15,390 nucleotides of DNA from Lentisphaerota bacterium. GTDB taxonomy: Bacteria; Verrucomicrobiota; Kiritimatiellia; RFP12; JAAYLN01. The first letter of the stretch is position 1, and the number at the start of each line of letters is the position of its first letter. The DNA lies in contig JAAYZJ010000078.1 of the NCBI GenBank assembly GCA_012514915.1, positions 1 through 15,390 on the forward strand. Direction: 5' to 3'. The notes under the pieces were generated by a model. That model saw only the letters and a list, made by a program, of their open reading frames with translations, did not search any database and was not told the origin of the DNA. Shown here in pieces: positions 1-7,347 of the stretch. The translations under genes and the position numbers were made by a program.

Positions 1-2151
1 CGCGAGGAGTACCTCCAGGCGATCGAGACGACGCTCGTCATGCACGGCATCGCCCTGCAGCCCGTGGGCGACAAGTTCCTCAAGGTGCTGCCGGCCAAGG
101 ATCTCCGCAAGCTGGGCGTCGAGACCGCGTTCCAGGAGCCCCCGGACGGCATGTACGAAGAGAACGGACGGATGGTCAGCCAGATGGTCGTGCTCAAGAG
201 CATCGCGCTCGAGGAGGCCAAGAAGGCGATCGAGGGTTTCAAGCGCGGCGACGGCCAGATCCACCTCTTCGAGCGCACCAACAGCATCCTGATCACCGAC
301 ACGGTCGACAACGTCAACCGGATGATGGAGATCCTCAAGTACATCGACCAGCCGCTGCTCAACCGCGAAGAGACGAACATCCGCCCCGTGCTGCACGCCA
401 AGGCGACCGACATCAAGAAGCGGCTCGAGGAGATCATCGCCGAGTCGCAGAAGGCCCAGCAGCAGGCCAAGACGGCGCCCGAGGCCAACCCCGCCGGCGC
501 CCCGGGCATCCAGCGGCGGACGCTGCCGGCCCCCGTTCCCGTCCCCGGCATCATCCGACCCGCGGCGCCGGCAGCGGCCGCCGCGGAGAACGCGATCATC
601 GAGACGCTGGTGGCCGACGCCGAACGCGGCGTGATCCGCGGCAAGGTCCAGATCATCGCCGACGAGCGGACCAACCTGCTGATCATCATCACCCGTCCCG
701 AGAACATGGTGTTCTTCGACAAGATCATCAGCGTCCTCGACGTTCCCGTCGAGACAGTGCCCGACGTGATCGTCGAGGTCATCCGCCTGGAGTACGCCGT
801 CGCCAAGGACGTCGCGACGATGATCAACGACCTGATCGGCAACCCGAAGAAGGAGGACACGCAGAGCGTCAAGACACCGCCTCCGGCCGGGCGCGACGCC
901 CCCGGCCGCAGCGAGACGCTGGCCGAGGCCGCCGCGCGGACGACGGAGCAGACACGGGCGCCGGCGGCGGCCGCCGAGACGCGCGAGAGCAAGATCGGCG
1001 AACTGAACAAGGATAACGTCAAGATTCTGGCCGACGAGCGGACCAACGCGCTGATCATCATGGCGAGCAAGGGCGACCTGGCCACCCTGCGCGACATCAT
1101 CCACGACATGGACATCATGCTCTCCCAGGTCCTGATCGAGACGGTCGTCCTCGAGATCAGCCTCTCCGACAAGCTGTCCACGGGGATCGACTGGGTGCAG
1201 CGGACGCTGATCGCCGGCGAGGGCGACCGCCTGACGGCCTTCGCAGGGCGCGGCGGGGGCGGATCGGGCACGCCGGTCGACACGCTGACCCTGCAGACTC
1301 CCGCCAGCCTGAGCGGCGCCGCCAAGGGCATCACTTACTACGCGACCTTCTTCGGGCTCAACGTCGATGCCGTGCTGCACGCCGACGCCACCGACTCCCG
1401 CACGCGCACGCTCGCCTCGCCGGTGCTGCTCACCCTGGACAACAAGGAGGCCACGATCGAGGCGACTCAGGATCAATACTTCTTCAAGGGCAAGAAATAC
1501 GCCGGCAGCAACAACGACGGCGTCTACTACGAGGACGATGTCGAGATCAAGAGTGTGGGCATCACCGTCAAGGTGACGCCGCGGATCAACGAGAAGGGGT
1601 TCGTCGTGATGAAGATCGACGAAAAGATCCAGAACATCGCCGGCACGCAGCGCGTCAACGACGGCGACTGGCCGATCGTGGCCAGCCGCAACCTGGCCGC
1701 CGAGATCGCCGTCCAGAGCGGCCAGACGATCGTGCTGGGCGGTCTCGTGCAGAATTCGAAGCTCAAGAGCCGTTCGAAAATCCCCATCCTCGGCGACATC
1801 CCGTTCCTGGGGCGCCTCTTTCGGGCCGACAACGAGGAGGATACCCGCAGCGAGGTGATGGTCTTCCTCACGCCCTACGTCATGGATTCGCAGGCCGAGC
1901 TCGATGAGTACGCCCGGCGGCGCAAGGCCGCCGGCGATGCCGGCGAGATGTGGACGCAGGGTTTCTCCAGCAGCGCGCTGGCCGATCCGCCCGACAGGCA
2001 GACGGCCCGGCGACTCGAGGCGGCCGGCGTGCCCCCCGTGCAGACCCCGCTGACCAACCGGTCGCCGGTCCGCATCGTCTCCCAGCCGCGGGTCATTCTC
2101 GACGACCACACCACACTCACCACCAACGCGCCGGAGACCGAGCAGCCATGA
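1..2151 (+). CDS. gspD: Type II secretion system secretin GspD (5' end outside window)
   Basis: Outer-membrane secretin that forms the multimeric exit channel of a type II secretion system. The frame is open from base 1, so the N-terminus, signal peptide and first part of the periplasmic region lie outside; 716 residues are visible. At least three N-type repeats can be seen, each with a hydrophobic strand of the form ADERTNxLII followed by a helix (roughly residues 60-115, 125-250 and 255-370). Ala/Pro-rich linkers interrupt them near residues 140-185 and 280-320. The C-terminal secretin domain (about 372-627) carries the family signature VLGGLVQ, then IPILGDIPFLGRLFR and VMVFLTPYVM. A tail of roughly 85 mostly polar residues follows and could be a pilotin-binding or species-specific extension (inference). 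The stop overlaps the next start as ATGA. PilQ is an alternative, but the multi-N layout favours GspD. Confidence 0.9.
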   Translation, partial: REEYLQAIETTLVMHGIALQPVGDKFLKVLPAKDLRKLGVETAFQEPPDGMYEENGRMVSQMVVLKSIALEEAKKAIEGFKRGDGQIHLFERTNSILITDTVDNVNRMMEILKYIDQPLLNREETNIRPVLHAKATDIKKRLEEIIAESQKAQQQAKTAPEANPAGAPGIQRRTLPAPVPVPGIIRPAAPAAAAAENAIIETLVADAERGVIRGKVQIIADERTNLLIIITRPENMVFFDKIISVLDVPVETVPDVIVEVIRLEYAVAKDVATMINDLIGNPKKEDTQSVKTPPPAGRDAPGRSETLAEAAARTTEQTRAPAAAAETRESKIGELNKDNVKILADERTNALIIMASKGDLATLRDIIHDMDIMLSQVLIETVVLEISLSDKLSTGIDWVQRTLIAGEGDRLTAFAGRGGGGSGTPVDTLTLQTPASLSGAAKGITYYATFFGLNVDAVLHADATDSRTRTLASPVLLTLDNKEATIEATQDQYFFKGKKYAGSNNDGVYYEDDVEIKSVGITVKVTPRINEKGFVVMKIDEKIQNIAGTQRVNDGDWPIVASRNLAAEIAVQSGQTIVLGGLVQNSKLKSRSKIPILGDIPFLGRLFRADNEEDTRSEVMVFLTPYVMDSQAELDEYARRRKAAGDAGEMWTQGFSSSALADPPDRQTARRLEAAGVPPVQTPLTNRSPVRIVSQPRVILDDHTTLTTNAPETEQP

Positions 2152-3272
2152 TTTGTATCGATCGTGATTTTCCCGGCGGCAACATCCTGGTCGAATCGAT
2201 CGGGGACGATGCCGTCATCCTCCACCCCGACATGCGGGATACCGAGGGCGGCTGGTTCTACTGGGCCTTTCGCCTCCGCGGTGCCGCCGGGCGCACCCTT
2301 GATGTTCGCTTCGCGCCGAACACGCCCATCGGTATGATGGGCCCGGCGATCTCCGCCGACGGCGGCGTAACCTGGCGCTGGGGGAACGAGTCGTTCACGA
2401 ACGACAGCTTCAAACTGACAGTTCCCGCCGACGAGGACGAGCTCCTCGTCGCCTTCGCCCCTCTCTACACCCAGAGCCACTTGGATCGTTTTCTCGCGGC
2501 CCGCGCGTCAGTGGGCGGTTGGCAGCGCCATGTGCTTTGCCGCACCCGCAAGGGGCGCGACGTCGAGTGGCTCGCGCTCGGTGCGCCGGCGACAACGGCC
2601 GCGCACCGCGTGGTCTTCACGGCGCGCCACCATTGCTGCGAGATGATCGCCAACTACGCGATGGAGGGGATCATCGACGGCGTGCTCGCCGACGACGCGA
2701 CGGGGGATTGGCTCCGCCGCCAGGTGGCCTTCTGCTTCATTCCCTTCGCCGACAAAGATGGTGTCGAGGATGGCGACCAGGGCAAGAACCGCCGGCCGCG
2801 CGACCACAACCGCGACTACATCGGCGAGAGTATGCACGTCGAGACGGCCGCGATCCGCGAATTTCTTCCCCGCTGGGGCGGTCCCAACGGCGTGACGGCT
2901 GCCATCGACCTGCATTGCCCCTGGATCCGCGGCCACTACGAGAGCATGATCTACCAGGTAGGTCGCGAGGATCCCGGCGTCTGGGGCGAGCAGCAGCGCT
3001 TCGGTGCCCTGCTCGAGAAGACGAGCTGGCCCGGTTCGCTGCCCTACGAGACGGCGGACGATCTCCCCTTCGGCCAGGCCTGGAACAAGGCGACCAACTA
3101 CAGCGGGGGCATGAGCTTTTCCCGCTGGTCGGCGTCGCTGCCGGGGATGCGCCTGCCGACGTCGTTCGAGATCTCGTATTCCCTCGTCAAGAATGTCCCT
3201 GTCACCACCGACGGCGCCCGTGCCTTCGGTCGCCGCGTGGCCCAGGCCCTCGCCGCTTATCTGTCGAGCTGA
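2148..3272 (+). CDS. M14-type zinc carboxypeptidase (cytosolic carboxypeptidase-like)
   Basis: Predicted 374-residue metallocarboxypeptidase. Residues 1-120 look like the beta-rich N-terminal domain found in cytosolic M14 carboxypeptidases. The catalytic domain shows H162-C-C-E165 as the HxxE zinc motif, a DKDGVEDGD...RDHNRDY stretch (202-224) matching the family's substrate-binding NR pair (N221-R222), H256 in DLHCPW as third zinc ligand, and E341 in FEISYS as candidate general base. No signal peptide is visible, so it is probably cytoplasmic. The ATG overlaps the secretin stop (ATGA) with GGAG at 2133-2136, so translation is probably coupled; a longer in-frame start at 1950 would lie deep inside the secretin gene and is unlikely. 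The substrate is unknown: candidates are peptide or amino-acid side chains, or a deacylation as in the related AstE/AspA proteins. The family call is firm; the substrate is not. Confidence 0.82.
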   Translation: MICIDRDFPGGNILVESIGDDAVILHPDMRDTEGGWFYWAFRLRGAAGRTLDVRFAPNTPIGMMGPAISADGGVTWRWGNESFTNDSFKLTVPADEDELLVAFAPLYTQSHLDRFLAARASVGGWQRHVLCRTRKGRDVEWLALGAPATTAAHRVVFTARHHCCEMIANYAMEGIIDGVLADDATGDWLRRQVAFCFIPFADKDGVEDGDQGKNRRPRDHNRDYIGESMHVETAAIREFLPRWGGPNGVTAAIDLHCPWIRGHYESMIYQVGREDPGVWGEQQRFGALLEKTSWPGSLPYETADDLPFGQAWNKATNYSGGMSFSRWSASLPGMRLPTSFEISYSLVKNVPVTTDGARAFGRRVAQALAAYLSS

Positions 3273-3274
3273 GC

Positions 3275-4447
3275 ATGGCGGCTTGTTGGACGCAATCTGG
3301 TGCCATCGCACTCGCCTGCGGACGGGGATTGGCATCCTTCGCCCGCCGCGAGGCCCGCGCGCTCGGCTACGAGGTCGTCAGGGATGACGAGAGTTCCGTC
3401 GAGATCCACGGGACCCTGCGCGATGCCATGCGGCTCAATTTGTGGCTGCGGACGGCCCACCGTGTGCTGGTGCCCGTGGCCCGAGCCGAGGCCAAAACCA
3501 TCGACCACCTCTTCAAGCATGCCGCCGCCGTCCCCTGGGAGGAGTGGCTGTCGCCCGATAGCTTCTTCACGGTGCATGGCGTCGTGCACAACGACACGAT
3601 CCGCGACACCCGCCTCCCCATGCTGCGGGTGAAGGATGCGATCGCCGACCGTCTGCGGGAGGTTCACGGGCGGCGTCCCGATTCGGGGGCGGGGTGGCAT
3701 GGCGCATCGGTCTTCATCCTGTGGCGCGAGCGCGATCTGCGCCTCTTCATCGATACGACCGGCGAACCCCTCTCGCGGCGCGGCTACCGGCAGTGGCCCG
3801 GCGCGGCACCGATGCAGGAGACCCTCGCCGCCGCCTGCGTGATGGCGTCGGGCTGGGACTGGCACGCCCCCTTTGTCGTGCCGATGTGCGGCAGCGGCAC
3901 GCCCGCCATCGAGGCGGCGCTGATCGCCCGGCACCGGGCCCCCTCGTTGCGCCGCGACCGCTTCGCCTTCATGGCGCTCGCGGGCTTCGACGACCCGGCA
4001 GGGCCGGACGGCTCGCCGGCCGACTGGTGGCGGGCCGAACGCACGGCCGCCGTCGCCGCCGAGCGTCCCGATGCCGACGTGCCGCCGATCATCGCCAGCG
4101 ACAGCTCCGCCGAAGCCGTGCGCCACGCGCATGAAAACGCCCGGTTGGCCGGAGTCGAGGGCGACATCCGCTTCTCGGTGTGCGATTTCACGGCGACGCC
4201 GCAGCCGCCGGGGCGCGGCATGGTCTTCCTCAATCCCGCCTACGGCGAGCGGCTGGGCGACGTCGAGGCGCTGGCGCCGCTCTACCGCCGCATCGGAAGC
4301 TTCTTCAAGGGGTTGACCGACTACCGCGGCGCCGTGCTCACGGCGAGTCCCCGCCTGGCGAGGGAGATCGGGCTGCGGGCCGGCAAGCAGTTCCCCTTTT
4401 ACAACGGACCGCTCGAGTGCCGGTTGCTGGTGTTTTACAAAACGTAG
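3275..4447 (+). CDS. THUMP-domain RNA methyltransferase, RlmL/YpsC type
   Basis: Predicted S-adenosylmethionine-dependent guanine-N2 methyltransferase of 390 residues, the size of stand-alone relatives of the N-terminal half of RlmKL (23S rRNA m2G). Residues 1-60 form the ferredoxin-like lead-in, about 60-165 the THUMP RNA-binding domain (LRVKDAIADRLRE, then the strand DLRLFIDTTGEPLSRRGYR), and about 185-390 a Rossmann methyltransferase. The SAM-binding loop reads PMCGSGTPAIEAA (203-215) and motif IV reads NPAYGER (320-326). Two departures from the common family form are visible: the residue before PMCGSGT is Val rather than Asp, and motif IV is NPAY rather than NPPY. The start lies 2 bp after the carboxypeptidase stop with no good SD, suggesting coupled translation. 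The exact target nucleotide cannot be read from sequence. Confidence 0.85.
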   Translation: MAACWTQSGAIALACGRGLASFARREARALGYEVVRDDESSVEIHGTLRDAMRLNLWLRTAHRVLVPVARAEAKTIDHLFKHAAAVPWEEWLSPDSFFTVHGVVHNDTIRDTRLPMLRVKDAIADRLREVHGRRPDSGAGWHGASVFILWRERDLRLFIDTTGEPLSRRGYRQWPGAAPMQETLAAACVMASGWDWHAPFVVPMCGSGTPAIEAALIARHRAPSLRRDRFAFMALAGFDDPAGPDGSPADWWRAERTAAVAAERPDADVPPIIASDSSAEAVRHAHENARLAGVEGDIRFSVCDFTATPQPPGRGMVFLNPAYGERLGDVEALAPLYRRIGSFFKGLTDYRGAVLTASPRLAREIGLRAGKQFPFYNGPLECRLLVFYKT

Positions 4448-4464
4448 ATCGGAGTCGCGAAACC

Positions 4465-4605
4465 ATGCGTCTCGGATCTTGGACGATGGACATGCTCCAT
4501 GTGGCGTGCGCGAAACAGCTCTCGCCCGACGCCTTCATCACATTTGACGCGCGCCAGCGCGAACTCGCCATGCACGCGCATTTAACGATCCTGCCCGGAC
4601 ACTGA
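4465..4605 (+). pseudogene. Truncated PIN-domain (VapC-like) fragment, C-terminal part only
   Basis: A 46-codon frame whose product closely resembles the C-terminal third of PIN-domain ribonucleases: LGSWTMDMLHVACAKQL, then a strand DAFITFDARQRELA and a terminal hydrophobic strand. In full-length PIN proteins this region supplies the D-LHVA helix and the TFD acid, while the first two catalytic acids sit in the missing N-terminal 80-90 residues. No antitoxin and no N-terminal half is visible upstream, where the methyltransferase gene ends 17 bp away. An ATG with GGAG at 4451-4454 could still allow translation, and its TGA lies 2 bp before the next ATG, so it may now serve only to couple translation. 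An active toxin is very unlikely; relic status is inferred from the missing half. Confidence 0.7.
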
Positions 4606-4607
4606 TC

Positions 4608-5195
4608 ATGCGACCGCTCAGCCTCTGGTTCTCCTGGTTCACCCTGGCCTTCTTCACGGTGTTCTTCGTCATGAAGGGCAACCGGGAGTTTCTCCTTTAC
4701 GCGCTCTCGCTGTCGGTGCTCATCGGCGTGGTGCAGGCGAGCGATCGCCGGTTGCACTACGCGGCCGGGGTTAAATGGTGTTTCTGGCTGTGGTTGGTCA
4801 TGCATATGTGCGGCGGGTTTGTCCATCTGAACGGCGTGCGTCTCTACGACGTGGTGCTGCTGCCGCTGGTCGACGCGCCCTACCACATCCTGCGCTACGA
4901 CCAGTTCGTGCATGCCTTCTGCTATTTCACGATCGGCGGGCTGCTGCTCACCGTGGTGTCGGCGCGGGCCGCCCCGGCGGCGCCGCGCTGGGGCGTGGCC
5001 CTGCTGACGGTGCTTGCGGCGCTGGGCGTCGGCGCGGTCAACGAACTCATCGAGTTCGCCGCCGTCGCCGGTTTCGGGACCGATGGGGTGGGGGACTACT
5101 TCAACAACGCACTCGACAACGTCTTCAACGCGCTGGGTGCCTTCGCCGCCCTTGCCTGGCGCACCCCGCGAGGCGGGGCGCGCGTCAGGGAGTGA
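4608..5195 (+). CDS. DUF2238/YjdF-like integral membrane protein
   Basis: A 195-residue, strongly hydrophobic protein with about six predicted membrane helices (roughly residues 6-22, 28-45, 54-73, 103-118, 126-150 and 165-185). Polar residues embedded in conserved-looking motifs match the DUF2238 (YjdF) family: H66 and H73 in the third helix region, YDQFVHAF (97-104), NELIEF (145-150), and GDYFNNALDNVFNALGA (162-178). The biochemical function of this family is not established; the repeated His, Asp and Glu could form a polar or metal site in the membrane (inference). The ATG follows the PIN remnant's TGA by 2 bp with no clear SD of its own, so expression probably depends on upstream translation. 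It ends in an Arg-rich cytoplasmic-looking tail and converges on the CPBP protease gene. Confidence 0.78.
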   Translation: MRPLSLWFSWFTLAFFTVFFVMKGNREFLLYALSLSVLIGVVQASDRRLHYAAGVKWCFWLWLVMHMCGGFVHLNGVRLYDVVLLPLVDAPYHILRYDQFVHAFCYFTIGGLLLTVVSARAAPAAPRWGVALLTVLAALGVGAVNELIEFAAVAGFGTDGVGDYFNNALDNVFNALGAFAALAWRTPRGGARVRE

Positions 5196-5298
5196 GCAGG
5201 AGAGCACCGTCAAATACGTCTTTCCGCGGCACCTTCGCTTGCCCACGGATGCATGCTCTTCCTTCGCGTCCCCTGGCGTCAACCGCTGCCATGGCCGG
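5196..5298. other. Convergent intergenic gap with no recognised element
   Basis: The 103 bp between the converging membrane-protein and CPBP-protease genes contain no gene, no GC-rich hairpin followed by a T-run on either strand, and no repeat that I could identify. Transcription termination here is probably factor-dependent or uses a weak structure. Confidence 0.5.
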
Positions 5299-6210
5299 TC
5301 ATCCGCCCGCGACATGGAAGGCCAGCAGGCTGATGGCGTTGAACAGCGCGTGCATGACGATGGGGGTCAGCAGGCTGCCTGTTGCCAGATACCCCGCCGC
5401 GCATCCGATGCCGATGCCGAGCAGCGGCAGCAGCGACCCCGCGTGCTGATGCAGGACGGCGAACAGCAGGGACGACAGCAGGATCCCGCGAAGCGGCTGG
5501 CTGCCGTTTCGCGACAGCACCGGCAGCAGCACCCCGCGGAAGACGATTTCCTCCACCACGGGCGCCGCGATCACGGCGATGGCGACGAGCAAGATCCGTT
5601 GCAGGGCTCCGAAGCGAACGTCGGCCAGCCAGAGAAAAGCCTCCTGTGGTTCGGGTGGCAAGCCCAGCGCCTGCAGGACGGCGAGGCCAGCCTGCGACAA
5701 CAGCCAGACCGGAGCCATAACCATGACCCCGCCGCGCAGTCCGGCGGTGACCGTCTGGCGTATCGTGGTGCGGTTCTGTCCCAGCAGGCCGCGCCAGGAC
5801 AATTCCGACAGCCGGAGACTCGCCGCGACAGCCAGAACCGTCAACCCGTTGTGGAGGAGCGCGGAGCACGCGATAGCAAGCCCGCTGGGGAGTGGCGGTG
5901 CCGCATGGCTTCCGCCGTGGAGGCGCACGAGGGTCAAGAGGCTTCCCGCGGCCAGCAGGGTGATGAGGGGCCACGGCTGCATCCGGGCGGCCGGGAGGCG
6001 GGACAGGCGTTCGCCGGCGGCGCGGCGCCAGTGTCGCCACGGCTTCGACGGCGCCGCCGCCAGGCGGGCGAGCAACACCAGACTTGCCAGGCCCAGCGCC
6101 AGGATCATCAGGCGCCCGCAGCCGATGGCGAACGTCCGGGCGTCCAGAGAAGGGGTGACCATCGTGGGTATCCATGGCCCCGGCGCGCACGGCGACGGGA
6201 CATCCCTCAT
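5299..6210 (-). CDS. CPBP-family intramembrane metalloprotease (CAAX protease-like)
   Basis: Predicted multi-pass membrane protease of the CPBP/Abi group (eukaryotic relative: Rce1). Counting from the first ATG (303 residues), all three family motifs are intact: EEIVFRG with E220, E221 and R225; FAVLH with F250 and H254; and HALFN with H277 and N281. These are the metal-binding and catalytic residues of the family. Several hydrophobic segments surround them, with an N-terminal helix near residues 28-50. The chosen ATG overlaps the upstream reductase stop as ATGA, implying coupling; an internal ATG at 6162 (MVTPSLD, 287 residues) is a reasonable alternative because the first helix starts soon after it. 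Third gene of the leftward operon. Substrates of bacterial CPBP proteins are mostly unknown; some mediate bacteriocin self-immunity or maturation. Confidence 0.85.
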   Translation of the reverse strand: MRDVPSPCAPGPWIPTMVTPSLDARTFAIGCGRLMILALGLASLVLLARLAAAPSKPWRHWRRAAGERLSRLPAARMQPWPLITLLAAGSLLTLVRLHGGSHAAPPLPSGLAIACSALLHNGLTVLAVAASLRLSELSWRGLLGQNRTTIRQTVTAGLRGGVMVMAPVWLLSQAGLAVLQALGLPPEPQEAFLWLADVRFGALQRILLVAIAVIAAPVVEEIVFRGVLLPVLSRNGSQPLRGILLSSLLFAVLHQHAGSLLPLLGIGIGCAAGYLATGSLLTPIVMHALFNAISLLAFHVAGG

Positions 6211-7325
6211 GCGCCCAGGGCCGCCGCGGCTTCGCGCAACTGCTTGCGGATCGCGATGTGCTGCGGGCACTTGGGCTCGCACGCGCCGCAGTCGATGCAG
6301 GCGTCGGCCCGCCGGGCGGTATCGGTCGCGGCGGCGCCGATCGCGGCGTAGGCCTGGCGCGCGCTGCCCCACAACCCGTAGACGCGCCCGCGGTTGAAAA
6401 CCTCGAAAATCCGCGGAATGGCCACTCCGTGCGGGCACGGCATGCAGTAGTTGCAGCCGGTGCAGTAGAGGTTGGCCAGCACCTTGAGCCGTTCAAGGTG
6501 TTCACCAATGGCCCGTTGATCGGCCGCCGACAACGCGACCGGATCGGCGCAGACGCGGAGATTCTCCTCGACCATCTGCAGCGTGCCCATGCCGGAGAGG
6601 GCGACGGTCACATGGGGATTGGCCAGCACGAAGCGGAGCGCCAGTTCGGGGACGCGCTCGATCCCCGGCACCAGACCACCCAGCACCGCGCTCGAGTCGC
6701 CCAGGCGACCGTCGGCGACCGGGCCCATGACGACCACCCCAATCCCCGCCTGGTGCGCGGCGGCGATGCCGGCTTCCAGTTCGCGGAACAGGAGGTTGTA
6801 TTGCACCGTGATCACATCGGGGTAGCCGGTCGCGACCAGCTTGAGCAGCGCCTCGGGGGAATCGTGGAACGAGCAGCAGATGTGCTTGATCAGTCCCTGG
6901 CGTTTGGCGGACTCCATCCATTTGGAGAGGCGCGGCTCGACGTGCTCGGTGTAGGTTTGCCAGTTGATGCCGTGATGGTTGTAGATGTCGATGCTCGAAA
7001 CCTGCAACCGCTCCAGACTCTGCTCCAGCAGTCCCCACCAGACCTTTTCATTCACGCCGTAATCGGGGTTCTTGGAGGAAAGGACGATCTGGTCACGCCA
7101 TCCCTTGAGCGCTTCGCCGACCACGCGCTGGCTGTCCTGATTGCAGTAGCCGACCGCAGTGTCGATATAGTTGACGCCCGCCTCAAAGGCACGGTGGATC
7201 ATCGGGATCGCCAGCTCGCGGTCGACACGCGCCGCAGCCCCCTCGCCGATCATCGGCAGCCGCATGGCGCCGAAGCCCAGTTGCGACACGCGCAGCCCTG
7301 TGCGGCCCAGCGTTCGGTAAATCAT
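6207..7325 (-). CDS. Aldo/keto reductase with C-terminal 4Fe-4S ferredoxin-like domain
   Basis: A 372-residue fusion of an NAD(P)H-dependent aldo/keto reductase barrel with a ferredoxin-like tail. The barrel starts MIYRTLGRTGLRVSQLGFG and keeps a plausible catalytic tetrad: D55 and Y60 (YIDTAVGY), K85 (LSSKNP) and H117 or H118 (YNHHG). The tail carries two cysteine clusters, CTGCNYCMPCP (288-298) and CIDCGACEPKCP (343-354), spaced as for two 4Fe-4S centres. This layout is a known class of predicted oxidoreductases in which electrons may pass between nicotinamide and Fe-S clusters; substrates are unknown. The start is set by a strong SD (AAGGA, 6 nt before the ATG). It lies 22 bp after the PHP-hydrolase gene and overlaps the protease start by 4 bp, so all three are probably co-transcribed. 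Confidence 0.88.
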   Translation of the reverse strand: MIYRTLGRTGLRVSQLGFGAMRLPMIGEGAAARVDRELAIPMIHRAFEAGVNYIDTAVGYCNQDSQRVVGEALKGWRDQIVLSSKNPDYGVNEKVWWGLLEQSLERLQVSSIDIYNHHGINWQTYTEHVEPRLSKWMESAKRQGLIKHICCSFHDSPEALLKLVATGYPDVITVQYNLLFRELEAGIAAAHQAGIGVVVMGPVADGRLGDSSAVLGGLVPGIERVPELALRFVLANPHVTVALSGMGTLQMVEENLRVCADPVALSAADQRAIGEHLERLKVLANLYCTGCNYCMPCPHGVAIPRIFEVFNRGRVYGLWGSARQAYAAIGAAATDTARRADACIDCGACEPKCPQHIAIRKQLREAAAALGA

Positions 7326-7347
7326 CCGTCGTCCTTTCCTGTGCGTC

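Noticed and set aside
1950..2147. Longer start for the M14 carboxypeptidase
   Set aside because: It would overlap about 200 bp of the secretin gene with Arg/Ala-rich sequence unlike the family; the ATGA-coupled ATG at 2148 fits better.
4338..5315. A 325-codon - strand frame opposite the DUF2238-like gene
   Set aside because: The product is His/Arg/Glu-rich with no recognisable domain, and the + strand frame gives a clear six-helix protein.
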